DNA of 64,000 nt from Bacillota bacterium (GCA_023398375.1 JAEWSH010000042.1:1-64000), one strand, 5' to 3'. Positions 42,858-51,296 are shown, counted from the first letter of the stretch. A program made the numbers and translations. Notes: generated from the sequence alone by a model not told the origin.

Positions 42858-43436
42858 TTATTTTTCTTTGTCTTTCCAAAATCGTTTATATCCATAGTAT
42901 ATGACTATGATACAGATGACAAGTCCGATCGTGGCAGGAATCATAACTGCCTGACCTGATGTACCGCCTTCAACTATACTCCAGAATGTTTTTGCAACAG
43001 CAATAATAACAATGATAATTATGCCGGTTCTTATGCTTCGCTTCCAAAATGCGCGCGCCAATAAGCTGAGTGTCAAGGGCACTAATAAACTTATGAGGGC
43101 CTTAGAAACAGTCCAATTTGTTGTAAGATAACTCTTTTCCATAATCAAAAATTCTTTGACTTTATCATTAACTATGGAAGGTTCTGGAAACCAGAACATA
43201 CTTGTAAGTAATAAAAATACTGTCAGAGAGATCCCAAAGGGATTATGCTTGTATGCATAATAACATAAAGGTATTAGGAATAGCGGACGTATATACCAAC
43301 TGAGCATGTTTTGATGCCTTGCAAATGTCCATTCAAAGAAGTTAGAATCGACGATCATTATAGTGATAAAAAGGACAGATAAAAATGAGGAGAGTATCGT
43401 TAATGCTATATTGGTTTTAGAAATGTTATTTTTCAT
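42858..43436 (-). CDS. Five-helix membrane protein, function unknown
   Basis: Five or six hydrophobic segments spread over 192 residues (IALTILSSFLSVLFITIMIV, FGISLTVFLLLTSMFWFPEP, GLVICIIVIYYGYKRFWKD). No transporter motif is recognised. AGGAGAAGG lies before the start. It is encoded just before a TetR gene in the same operon, a typical layout for drug or stress-linked membrane proteins. Confidence 0.7.
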   Translation of the reverse strand: MKNNISKTNIALTILSSFLSVLFITIMIVDSNFFEWTFARHQNMLSWYIRPLFLIPLCYYAYKHNPFGISLTVFLLLTSMFWFPEPSIVNDKVKEFLIMEKSYLTTNWTVSKALISLLVPLTLSLLARAFWKRSIRTGIIIIVIIAVAKTFWSIVEGGTSGQAVMIPATIGLVICIIVIYYGYKRFWKDKEK

Positions 43437-43506
43437 TATGTTTCCTTCTCCTAATAAGTTTTTTTGTCAGTGCAATTACAGTTAATATATCTCGTAATAA
43501 GTCAAG

Positions 43507-43570
43507 AAAGAGTTGGTCAAATGAATCTGACCTATTCTTTCATCTATTATTAATAGACCATGCGGTCTAT
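43507..43570 (-). promoter_or_regulatory. Two candidate TetR operators upstream of the membrane-protein/TetR operon
   Basis: Inverted repeat 1: AAAGAGTTGGTCA (43507-43519) with TGACCTATTCTTT (43528-43540). Inverted repeat 2: ATAGACC ATGC GGTCTAT (43553-43570), a typical short TetR site. They lie in the 327-base AT-rich gap before the operon. Confidence 0.55.
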
Positions 43571-43713
43571 AACGTATAGTTTAACAATATTAAATTCACT
43601 TGTCAACTTAGTGTTTGACAATAAAATAAAATGCATAAGAGATTAAATTATTGATATATTTAATATACAAATTAATAATATTAATAAATGAATAAAGAAA
43701 ATTAATTTATATA

Positions 43714-43742
43714 TTGACATATTTAATTCTGAGATATATATT
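43714..43742 (+). promoter_or_regulatory. Promoter of the DUF2089 operon
   Basis: TTGACA (43714-43719), a 17-base spacer and TATATT (43737-43742). A second TATAAT lies at 43742-43747. Confidence 0.7.
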
Positions 43743-43775
43743 ATAATTAAATAATAAGTCAGGATGGTGAAAACA

Positions 43776-44165
43776 ATGAAATATAAAGCTCCGGGTAAAT
43801 GTCCCGTATGCGGTGAAAAACTTTCCATTACTAAGCTCAGCTGTCCCAAGTGCACCACAGCCATTGAAGGAGATTTTCAGCCCTGTGAATTCTGCCGTCT
43901 TCCGGAGGAAGATCTCGAATTCGCCAAGATATTCATAAGATGTCGGGGGAATATCAAGGATGTTGAGAAGGAGCTTGGCATCTCTTATCCCACGGTCCGT
44001 GGTAAACTGGATTCGGTCATAAGAGGTCTTGGATATGAAGTATCATCAAAAGAATTGATTAGGGAAAATGAAGATAAGATAGCTGCCAGGAATGAAATTC
44101 TTGACCAATTGTCAAAGGGTGAAGTATCACCGAAAGAAGCAACAGAACGAATTAAAAATTTATAA
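43776..44165 (+). CDS. DUF2089 family protein (zinc ribbon + HTH-like)
   Basis: Two C-x-x-C pairs (CPVCGE and CPKCTT) and a C-x-x-C in PCEFCRLP form a zinc ribbon typical of DUF2089. The middle part (ISYPTVRGKLDSVIRGLGYE) resembles a helix-turn-helix and the tail is a charged SHOCT-like helix. I use ATG 43776 as the start of the conserved MKYKAPGKCPVCG; the frame extends to ATG 43764. It leads an operon like Bacillus yvlABCD, which responds to envelope stress. Confidence 0.85.
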   Translation: MKYKAPGKCPVCGEKLSITKLSCPKCTTAIEGDFQPCEFCRLPEEDLEFAKIFIRCRGNIKDVEKELGISYPTVRGKLDSVIRGLGYEVSSKELIRENEDKIAARNEILDQLSKGEVSPKEATERIKNL

Positions 44166-44180
44166 CAGGAGGGTCAGACT

Positions 44181-44618
44181 ATGAGTGAACAACAAAAAAT
44201 ATTAGAAATGATTGAAAAAGGGCAGATTACAGCTGCCGAGGGTATGGAGCTTTTGGAAGCTCTGAATGTGACTAAGGAAGCAGAAACAATTCATAAGGTT
44301 GAAAACGTAGCAGGAAGACACTATAAATTTCTTAAAATCAAGGTCACATCGGATAACAATTCTGTAAATGTTAACGTAAATATACCGATACGTCTGCTTA
44401 CCACGATCAGTGCAGTTGCTGACAAGATGACTACTATGGTTCCTGCGGATGCCAGAAAGGAAATGGAAGCGAAAGGTGTTGATATTTCCAGTATAGATTT
44501 TGCAAAAATAATCGAAGAGATCATAAATGGCACCCTGGAGGACCCGAATATCGTTGATGTGGAAGCTTGGGATGAAAGCCATAAGGCGATGGTAAAGGTG
44601 AGAGTATATGTCGATTAG
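44181..44618 (+). CDS. SHOCT-like / YvlB-like envelope stress protein
   Basis: It begins with a SHOCT-like helix pair (KILEMIEKGQITAAEGMELL) and then has a C-terminal region with VTSDNNSVNVNVNIPIRLLT and GVDISSIDFAKIIEEIINGT. It is soluble with no membrane segment. AGGAGG lies eight bases upstream, and it is 15 bases behind DUF2089. Its last bases overlap the next gene. Function not proven; the neighbourhood points to a membrane-stress module. Confidence 0.8.
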   Translation: MSEQQKILEMIEKGQITAAEGMELLEALNVTKEAETIHKVENVAGRHYKFLKIKVTSDNNSVNVNVNIPIRLLTTISAVADKMTTMVPADARKEMEAKGVDISSIDFAKIIEEIINGTLEDPNIVDVEAWDESHKAMVKVRVYVD

Positions 44619-44922
44619 GAGATTTCGTATATTGTGGATCAAGCTCCGGATTGAGAACAGAAGGCTCCTAAGTATTCCCTTTCCAATCCCCCTGTATATC
44701 TTGCAGGAATTATTAGATTGCATTCTGGACTTACTGAATGTTGCATGTTTTTTTGTACCAAAAGTGCCTGAACCCAATCCCTCCTCCCAATTCACGATCT
44801 ATTCGGTGAAAACACTCGTTATAATGGTCATGAAACTGCTGGATTCACTAACAGGGGAGGAATCCTATGATCTTGTCGATGTTACAGCTGACAAAGTCAG
44901 GGTACTCATTAAAATCAGGTAA
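44608..44922 (+). CDS. Small protein in the envelope operon, 104 residues, no recognised family
   Basis: The N-terminal 30 residues are basic, with a hydrophobic central helix (IPLYILQELLDCILDLLNVA, CFFV) and a hydrophilic tail ending DKVRVLIKIR. It overlaps the preceding gene by 11 bases with AAAGGTGAG upstream, and precedes the YvlD-like gene, so it occupies the position of a YvlC-like membrane-associated subunit. No PspC signature is visible. Confidence 0.65.
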   Translation: MSIRRFRILWIKLRIENRRLLSIPFPIPLYILQELLDCILDLLNVACFFVPKVPEPNPSSQFTIYSVKTLVIMVMKLLDSLTGEESYDLVDVTADKVRVLIKIR

Positions 44923-44979
44923 AGCTGGCAAATGCCGAATCGTATGTACGCGACCTAAAGTCGCAGATGGGAGCTGATA

Positions 44980-45318
44980 ATGAAACTGTTTATCAAATAT
45001 ATATCTATTATAATAGCCATTTATTTACTGTCATTTGTAATTCACACAATCCAAATTGGCAGTATCGCGGCACTTCTCTTTATGGGATTGGTGCTGCTGG
45101 TAGTAAACCTTATAGTAAAGCCGATTCTTTTATTGATTACATTGCCGGTCAACTTGCTGACATTAGGATTATTTGGTTTTATTATTAACGCATGGACGAT
45201 CATGATTGCCGATTTTTTTGTAGCGAATATAAGCATGGGTGGCTTTTTTAATTCCTTGCTTGCTGCTTTCATTATAGTAATATTCAATCATCTGTTCAAG
45301 GATAGGAATAAGGTTTAA
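44980..45318 (+). CDS. YvlD-like phage holin superfamily IV membrane protein
   Basis: Four membrane helices and the typical segments LVVNLIVKPILLLITLPVNL and TLGLFGFIINAWTIMIADFF match the YvlD/4-TMS holin-like family of about 110-120 residues. It lies at the end of the DUF2089 operon. GGGAGC precedes ATG 44980. Confidence 0.9.
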   Translation: MKLFIKYISIIIAIYLLSFVIHTIQIGSIAALLFMGLVLLVVNLIVKPILLLITLPVNLLTLGLFGFIINAWTIMIADFFVANISMGGFFNSLLAAFIIVIFNHLFKDRNKV

Positions 45319-45374
45319 AACGAGCAGAAGCAGCTTTGATGACGGGATTTAAAAGAAATGCAGGTTTGTTATTG

Positions 45375-45403
45375 TTGACCATAAAAACTTTTATGTATAT
45401 ATT
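45375..45403 (+). promoter_or_regulatory. Promoter of the 45476 gene
   Basis: TTGACC (45375-45380), 17-base spacer, TATATT (45398-45403). Confidence 0.65.
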
Positions 45404-45475
45404 TGTAATTTAATGTCAAAAAATGATAGTCTGAATATATTAATCATATAAAAGGATTAATATGGAGTTGATACT

Positions 45476-45796
45476 ATGTCAAAAAAAGAAGAAGTATTAA
45501 GACGTCTGGAAGGAAAGACCGATGAAGAAAAAAGACAAATACTAAGTGATTATCTTGGAATATCTTTAGTCATTCCCGATGGAGGAACCTGTAAAGCTTG
45601 GTTTGCTAAAGTATTCACTTATTGTACGGCAGATGAGCTACAGAGAGAATTAGACTTTTTTTTGTTCTTAATTAATTTGTTAGCATTCCTCCTGAATTTT
45701 TGCTTCAAAGAAGAAGATACCGTTTTTCTGGGTTGTACCTGTTATTGCGGTAGACATCAAACGATTCTTTATTTTTCAATAACATTTGGTGATTAA
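45476..45796 (+). CDS. Unknown Cys-rich small protein
   Basis: The 106-residue sequence is not recognised. It has a charged N-terminal helix (EEVLRRLEGKTDEEKRQIL), a hydrophobic middle (FFLFLINLLAFLLNFCF), and several cysteines (CTCYC) near the end. GGAG lies eight bases upstream, with a good promoter 70 bases before. It is either a real single-helix membrane peptide or a toxin-like gene; no neighbour supports a role. Confidence 0.6.
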   Translation: MSKKEEVLRRLEGKTDEEKRQILSDYLGISLVIPDGGTCKAWFAKVFTYCTADELQRELDFFLFLINLLAFLLNFCFKEEDTVFLGCTCYCGRHQTILYFSITFGD

Positions 45797-46059
45797 AATG
45801 TATAATCACTCCGCATTAGCTTTTATTGATAAAAGTGATATCTAGAAACACTTATGCTGTTTTTAAGTGATGTTATCCAAGCGGGCATAGTTACTTTTTG
45901 AATTATGCCCTTACAAATTCAGCATACGAAAAAACTGAACGAAAGACCACAATAACAGGCTATACATATGCATAGTATATATAGCCTGTTGTGTTGCGAA
46001 TGAACTATATTGTGTGGCAATATTCCATACACTTAAATAGTGCAAACTGCGATTTTCAG
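45797..46059. other. Gap with two hairpins
   Basis: GGGCATA / TATGCCC (45883-45910) and AACAGGCTATA / TATAGCCTGTT (45954-45990) are the only structures seen. A shorter CTTTTAT-tg-ATAAAAG lies at 45818-45833. No coding frame is convincing. Confidence 0.4.
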
Positions 46060-46299
46060 TTATTTCCAACCGGAAAGCCAGGTCTTGTCATTTGCAATAG
46101 CTGTTATTACTTCTTCTCCGGATCTAAAATTGTCGAAAGTTCCTTTGTTAATTTCGTTGATGGCTTTACTTAACAGGTCTTCATAATAAGCTTCAGGCGT
46201 CACTTCGGTTGTGGTCTGATGAAAATGCTGCTGTGATTCAGAAGAGGCTATTCGTGCATATTCGTTTTTAACTTGAGCGATGAGTTTATCGCGATTCAT
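46060..46299 (-). CDS. Small hypothetical protein, 79 residues
   Basis: The protein is mostly helical and charged (NRDKLIAQVKNEYARIASSE, EAYYEDLLSKAINEINKGTF, DNFRSGEEVITAIANDKTWL). AAAGGAG lies eight bases before ATG 46299; the frame extends further to 46323. It follows a 50-residue gene on the same strand by 26 bases. Function unknown, possibly spore-related by company only. Confidence 0.65.
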   Translation of the reverse strand: MNRDKLIAQVKNEYARIASSESQQHFHQTTTEVTPEAYYEDLLSKAINEINKGTFDNFRSGEEVITAIANDKTWLSGWK

Positions 46300-46325
46300 A
46301 TCATTTACTCCTTTGCATAACAAAT

Positions 46326-46478
46326 CTATTGTTTATCATTACCGGGTTTATGGCGGCTGCCAGACTGCTTCTTTGCATTTCTATTTTCTCCATCCAATGC
46401 ACTTTCAGCCATGGTAGGACCGCCATTCGATTTTTTCTTACGTATTGGTTTTGGATCTATTTGTGAATCTTTTGGCAT
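46326..46478 (-). CDS. Very small basic protein, 50 residues
   Basis: ATG 46478 is preceded by AAGGAG seven bases upstream. The product is strongly basic and polar, with no helix-forming core (PKPIRKKKSNGGPTMAE, KKQSGSRHKPG), so it is disordered. It heads a two-gene unit with the 79-residue gene. It is comparable in style to small spore or nucleoid-associated proteins, but no motif was matched. Confidence 0.6.
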   Translation of the reverse strand: MPKDSQIDPKPIRKKKSNGGPTMAESALDGENRNAKKQSGSRHKPGNDKQ

Positions 46479-46617
46479 AATGATTCTCCTTCAAAATTAA
46501 TAATGTTATTATTTACAAGTAATAAAATATTATTCAGAAGCTGCCGCCAAAGTAAGCCTGTATGGATCGTTGTGTACGTAAACATGATAATCGTCAGGTA
46601 AATTACTTCTCATACAT

Positions 46618-46647
46618 GCAAGAAGCCGCCAAATGGCGGCTTCTTGC
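46618..46647 (-). terminator. Hairpin after the DNRLRE gene
   Basis: A perfect 13-bp stem (GCAAGAAGCCGCC and complement) around AAAT lies about 55 bases after the stop codon. No T-run follows. Confidence 0.5.
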
Positions 46648-46700
46648 GGTTAGTAAGCACTATTCTTGACTTCCAGCAGATGCACGAACGGTAAAAGTGT

Positions 46701-47786
46701 TTATTTAGTGACTGAAATTCGAGGAAGAGCAGCTTTTTTTCTGCTGCTTGGATCTGATGGAGCAGCTGCCGGCAAGGCTGCTGTAATATTAATGACCGGA
46801 ACGAAAATAGGAGTATTGCCATCCATATCGGACAGTACCAGAATACCATACTCATTTTTGTAAATGGTTCCCGACGCTTGAACGATAGAACCCAAATACA
46901 GTTGTAGCTCTGTTAGAACCGGCAGGTAGTCATGATAAGCTGTAATTAAATTTGTATCACAGCCTGGCAGGAACTGCGGTGTTGGCAGGAATGTGATGGA
47001 AGGATCATATACCGTAAGATCGCCTGTATAAATCGCTGTAATGGAGTTAAGAGGAATTGCTTGCTGTTGTTCATTATCAAGCAGTATAAAAAGTGCACCA
47101 TAAGTTCCTTCCGGCGATGAATAAAGCTGATAAGGTGTTCCTGTTATTGAGGAAGCAGTTACTCCTTTTGTATAAACTGTTATGGTATTTGTTGGGTACA
47201 GTGTAATAAGTTGCTCAATCACATGTGCCAATTGCTCATAGCTGAAGCAGATCGCAGATACCGGTTCCACTGGCGGACCGGAATACGTTATGCTCAGTCG
47301 TGGGAAATACGGCTCATAACCGATATCATTCGTGGCGAACTGAACGACAGTGGAGCCATCTGAATTGGTGAGTGCTATACCATCGTTTGTAAAAGCCCCG
47401 CTTAACCAATTATTCACAAGTGCTGTAATATCAAATTGTACAGTTTTATAAATATCGTCAGTTGTAATAGCAAGCTGAGATGGTGTTGCAGTAAAAGCGG
47501 GACGTGTGTTGTAAGTCACAGTATTTGTGTCGAATGGGGTTGTTACCCTGTTGACCAAAACCGGACTTGGAACTGCTCCCGTTTTCTCATAAACAGTTAA
47601 TTCGAGCAGAGCGCTGTCAACAACATTGACAGGTATTAATGACAAATCAATTTTCATGAAGCTGATGCATTCTTGAAAAATTGAGTCAGTACCTGCATAA
47701 ATCAACGGAGGATCAGGGAAATTGTAGTCCGGTAATAAAGATGATACAAAAGTCGTATCCGGTATATTCACTGTAATATTAGGCAT
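46701..47786 (-). CDS. DNRLRE domain surface protein
   Basis: Residues about 1-165 form a DNRLRE/carbohydrate-binding-like beta domain (ECISFMKIDLSLIPVNVVDS, YKTVQFDITALVNNWLSG, YFPRLSITY). The remainder (about 170-345) is another beta-rich region with repeated Thr/Ile/Tyr strands, and a basic end (DPSSRKKAALPRISVTK). There is no signal peptide, so export is by an unrecognised route or it is a spore-coat type protein. I take ATG 47786; the frame reaches a GTG at 47831 without better ribosome site. Confidence 0.72.
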   Translation of the reverse strand: MPNITVNIPDTTFVSSLLPDYNFPDPPLIYAGTDSIFQECISFMKIDLSLIPVNVVDSALLELTVYEKTGAVPSPVLVNRVTTPFDTNTVTYNTRPAFTATPSQLAITTDDIYKTVQFDITALVNNWLSGAFTNDGIALTNSDGSTVVQFATNDIGYEPYFPRLSITYSGPPVEPVSAICFSYEQLAHVIEQLITLYPTNTITVYTKGVTASSITGTPYQLYSSPEGTYGALFILLDNEQQQAIPLNSITAIYTGDLTVYDPSITFLPTPQFLPGCDTNLITAYHDYLPVLTELQLYLGSIVQASGTIYKNEYGILVLSDMDGNTPIFVPVINITAALPAAAPSDPSSRKKAALPRISVTK

Positions 47787-48001
47787 ATATTCATTACCAC
47801 TTTCTTGTTTATTAGTGTGATTTACAATCACTACACTACATAGTATGCATTTGGGTACATTATGTTGAAAAAAATATAATTGTGCGTTATTTTATAATAT
47901 GATGGTAGTGTAAGAATGGTAAAATGGGAAACAACACAAATTTAATAAAAATGGTTATTTTATGATAGCTGATTATGCTCCTTTTAATGCATTAGTAGGT
48001 G

Positions 48002-48718
48002 CTATCTGATATTTTGTAACAGATATGTTTTAAAATCTTCTATCTTATAAAAGATTTCATCAGGTCTTAATGCTATTAGTTTCGATTGATCGATCGTATC
48101 TGACCATGCGGCAGATATGATTTTAATGGACGCTTCTCTTGCTGCAATAATGTCACCAGGCGCGTCTCCTACATATATTGCCTCTTGTGGAGCTAAGCAG
48201 AATCGCTCCAAAATGTTTTTGATTCCTTCTGCTTTCCTTGGTCCGGAGATCGAGCCGGTTTCAACGGCATCAAATAAGTGGTTGAGCTTGTATTTTGATA
48301 AAGTGATTGCAGTGCTTTTTTCTCCTTTGCCTGTTACCATTGCCAATATAAAGTTCCTGCTCCTAAGAAATGTGAGAATAGTAAGAATTCCATCAAAAGG
48401 TTCCGGACACATATCATGCATTTCAGCGTAGTACTTAAGGTAATTTTTGATTCCCTTTTCATATTGACCGGGAATCAGAGCTTTCACAGTTCCTTCTTCT
48501 GAAGGTCCAAAAGTCGCAATTATTTCCTCATCGCTTAATTCTTTTCCCAGCAGAGGCTCTATTGACATTTTGAATGCTTTAATGCACAAAGGTACAGTTT
48601 CCCCTATTGTTCCGTCCAAATCAAAAATAATAGCTTTTATTGAGCTGGAATTCTTAATTATTGTATTAATTGCATTAAAGTTACCAAGCGGAAGTGCTTT
48701 GTTTGTTTTATTATTCAT
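48002..48718 (-). CDS. HAD-IA hydrolase (phosphoglycolate phosphatase-like)
   Basis: Motif I is FDLDGTIGETVPL with both aspartates, motif II is VTGKG, and motif IV is IYVGDAPGDIIAAREASI; the cap domain is helical. The likely substrate is a small phosphorylated sugar or phosphoglycolate. It is 60 bases downstream of lacI on the same strand and behind a perfect palindrome operator, so LacI should repress it. AGAGGA precedes ATG 48718. Confidence 0.88.
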   Translation of the reverse strand: MNNKTNKALPLGNFNAINTIIKNSSSIKAIIFDLDGTIGETVPLCIKAFKMSIEPLLGKELSDEEIIATFGPSEEGTVKALIPGQYEKGIKNYLKYYAEMHDMCPEPFDGILTILTFLRSRNFILAMVTGKGEKSTAITLSKYKLNHLFDAVETGSISGPRKAEGIKNILERFCLAPQEAIYVGDAPGDIIAAREASIKIISAAWSDTIDQSKLIALRPDEIFYKIEDFKTYLLQNIR

Positions 48719-48734
48719 TATTGAATCCTCTCTT

Positions 48735-48778
48735 TTTTATTCTTCTTGATGTAAACGTTTACATCAAGAAGAATAAAA
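48735..48778. promoter_or_regulatory. 44-bp perfect palindrome with LacI-type operator core
   Basis: Every base of the two 22-base arms matches; there is no loop. The centre is GTAAACGTTTAC (48751-48762). It fills almost all of the lacI-HAD gap. It may also form a hairpin that reduces read-through. Confidence 0.85.
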
Positions 48779-49780
48779 TTATACTCCTTTGCAAGTCTTC
48801 CTGATAATAAGTTTAGGTTCAAGAATATGCTGCTTATTTTCTGCAAGATCTTTATTTCTTAACCGGTCAATAAGAAGCTGTACACTTAGTTTACCGATTT
48901 CATATTTATCCTGAAAAATGGTGGTCAATTGTATTTTATGTAAAGAGGCAAAAGATATATCATCAAACCCAATTACTGAAATATCCTTAGGTACCTTTAG
49001 TCCATATTCTTCCACTGCCTGAATCACACCGAGTGCTACGATATCATTACAAGCCAGAATGCTGGTCGGTAACTCACTTTTTACCAGCATTTCTTTGACC
49101 AGATGATATCCACTGTCTGACGTTAATTGACCAAGCATAATAATATCAGGAGAAACATCGAGATGATATCTTTCCAGAGAATCAAGATATCCCTGAAGTC
49201 TGCTTGAGGTTCCATAGTCCGATCTTGAACCGCCGACAAAAGCGATTCTTTTGTGGCCAAGTTTGATAAGATAATCCATTGCCAGATTAGATCCTTTATA
49301 ATTATCTGTGACGATATAGTTCGCCTGCGCATCAGGGGGTTTATTGGCTGCAAAAACAATTGGTATTTTTTCACTCATCTCAATGATATGAGATACATTA
49401 TTTGAGACAGGGGTGATTATGATTCCATCCACTCTGCTGTTGAATAGCTTGTCTAAAGACTCCGTTTCCCTTTGTATGTTCCAGCTCGAATTACATAAAA
49501 ATATATTATAGCCGTTCTGAAAGGCACAATCTCCGGCACCCCGAGATACCTCGGCAAAAAATGGGTTAGTAATATCCGGTATAATAAGACCGATCGTATA
49601 AGTGCTTTTTGTTACAAGCCCTCTGGCAATTATGTTTGGGGAATATCCCATTTCATCTGCCAGATGAAGTATTCTTTTTTTTGTCTCCCCGTTGATTTCA
49701 CCACTTCCTGAAAGAGCTCTGGATACCGTTGCATAGGAAACATTTGCTTTTTTGGCAATATCTTTTATAGTAATATTCAT
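48779..49780 (-). CDS. LacI family transcriptional repressor
   Basis: The N-terminal HTH is standard (ITIKDIAKKANVSYATVSRA, then LSGSGEINGETKKRIL), and residues 60-333 form a periplasmic-binding-like ligand domain (YTIGLIIPDITNPFFAEVSR). It heads a unit with the HAD gene downstream. An operator copy lies upstream at 49850-49861, so it is autoregulated. AAAGG precedes ATG 49780. The ligand is likely a sugar or sugar phosphate. Confidence 0.93.
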   Translation of the reverse strand: MNITIKDIAKKANVSYATVSRALSGSGEINGETKKRILHLADEMGYSPNIIARGLVTKSTYTIGLIIPDITNPFFAEVSRGAGDCAFQNGYNIFLCNSSWNIQRETESLDKLFNSRVDGIIITPVSNNVSHIIEMSEKIPIVFAANKPPDAQANYIVTDNYKGSNLAMDYLIKLGHKRIAFVGGSRSDYGTSSRLQGYLDSLERYHLDVSPDIIMLGQLTSDSGYHLVKEMLVKSELPTSILACNDIVALGVIQAVEEYGLKVPKDISVIGFDDISFASLHKIQLTTIFQDKYEIGKLSVQLLIDRLRNKDLAENKQHILEPKLIIRKTCKGV

Positions 49781-49796
49781 TTTAATACCTTTTACG

Positions 49797-49861
49797 GAAA
49801 CACATCTGCTTACAGATGTGTTTCAGCTATTTTTGGTTAAAATACTTTCGTAAACGTTTAC
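49797..49861 (-). promoter_or_regulatory. lacI upstream region: leader hairpin and second LacI operator
   Basis: GAAACACATCTG (49797-49808) and CAGATGTGTTTC (49813-49824) form a perfect 12-bp stem in the 5' leader. The operator core GTAAACGTTTAC recurs at 49850-49861, the same 12 bases as in the 44-bp palindrome. Confidence 0.75.
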
Positions 49862-49967
49862 AAAAGCAATTTTATAATTAATTCCTAATTTTGTCAACTG
49901 TAAAAGGGATTCACTGTTATCAATTTAATTACATATAATAGTAAAACTGAAAAAAACGGATATTAAA

Positions 49968-51266
49968 ATGACTATTTATATAGTGCAGCCAGGCGATACA
50001 ATGTTATCGATAGCGGATAAATTTGGAGTATCAGCAACAAGGCTAATACTCGAAAATGGCATTCCCAATCCAAACGACCTGGTAATAGGACAAACAATTG
50101 TGATTACCTTTCCGAAAGAGACATATGTCGTAAAGGAAGGAGATACATTGTCTGAAATTGCATTGGATCATGGCATCTCCATTATGCAATTATACCGGAA
50201 CAATCCATATTTCTGGGATAGGAAATATATTTTTCCGGGTGAAGAAATTGTTATTAGCTATGATACGCAAGCAACGATAGCGACAAATGCCTATGCATTT
50301 CCTTTTATCGAGAGGAATCTTTTAAAAAAATCATTACCCTACTTGACCTATCTTTCAATATTGAATTATAAGACATTAAGAAGAGGGGAGATCGAATCCT
50401 ATTATGATGACTCGGAACTGATTGAGACTGCAAAGCAATTTGGAGTAGTCCCCTTGATGCTCGTTACAAGTTCGACATTTCAAGGTGAACGCAATCCTGA
50501 AATGATTTATGAGATACTATTAAATCCCGATTATCAGGACAGACATGCGCAAAGAATGCTTAATGTTTTGAAAGAAAAAGGATATTATGGGGTAAATATC
50601 ACAATTACATTTTTAAATGAAACGAACCAGGAACTTTATTTAAATTATCTGAAACGAGTAACGGGTCTTCTTCATAAAGAAAATTATCTTGTTTTTATAA
50701 CAATAGATCCAAATTTTGTAATAGAAGAAAACCAGACAATATTTGAGAATGTAGATTATACAACATATAATGAATTAATTGATGAGGCTTATTTGATGAG
50801 ATTTTACTGGGGGACACAATATGGACCTCCTATGCCGGTAAGTTCTATAGAAAATATATCATTATATCTGAGTTATATAGTTCAGATGATAGAACCTAAA
50901 AAAATTAATATTGGATTTCCGTTATTGGGATATGATTGGAGACTACCATATATTCAAGGATTTTCAGAAGCTAATGCACTTACTTTAGATAATGCAATTG
51001 ACCTGGCAAGTTCCATGAAATCAATTATTCTTTTTGATGATGTTTCACAAACACCGTATTTTGAATATTCAATTGAAGAAAGTGGAAGGAAAATAAAACA
51101 TATCGTCTGGTTTGTCGATGCCAGAACTATTTATGCAATCGTAAATTTGGTATTAGAAAATGGGCTGCGAGGTGCAGGAGTATGGAATATAATGAGCCAT
51201 TATCCGCAGCTATGGCTTATTATTAATTCAAATTGTAAGATTGAAAAGTTAATATCCGAAATGTAA
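49968..51266 (+). CDS. LysM-LysM-GH18 protein with lost catalytic acids
   Basis: Two LysM repeats (about residues 2-47 and 50-95; YIVQPGDTMLSIADKFGVSA and YVVKEGDTLSEIALDHGIS) bind peptidoglycan. They are followed by a GH18 fold as in SleL/YaaH spore-cortex enzymes (residues about 105-425). The position of the D-x-x-D-x-D-x-E motif reads GYYGVNITITF at 205-215, so the usual acids are Tyr 207, Thr 212 and Thr 214. The protein probably binds glycan without cleaving it. No signal peptide, as in spore-coat YaaH. Confidence 0.85.
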   Translation: MTIYIVQPGDTMLSIADKFGVSATRLILENGIPNPNDLVIGQTIVITFPKETYVVKEGDTLSEIALDHGISIMQLYRNNPYFWDRKYIFPGEEIVISYDTQATIATNAYAFPFIERNLLKKSLPYLTYLSILNYKTLRRGEIESYYDDSELIETAKQFGVVPLMLVTSSTFQGERNPEMIYEILLNPDYQDRHAQRMLNVLKEKGYYGVNITITFLNETNQELYLNYLKRVTGLLHKENYLVFITIDPNFVIEENQTIFENVDYTTYNELIDEAYLMRFYWGTQYGPPMPVSSIENISLYLSYIVQMIEPKKINIGFPLLGYDWRLPYIQGFSEANALTLDNAIDLASSMKSIILFDDVSQTPYFEYSIEESGRKIKHIVWFVDARTIYAIVNLVLENGLRGAGVWNIMSHYPQLWLIINSNCKIEKLISEM

Positions 51267-51296
51267 ATAATAGAAGGATAATGGCAGGTCAGGCAG

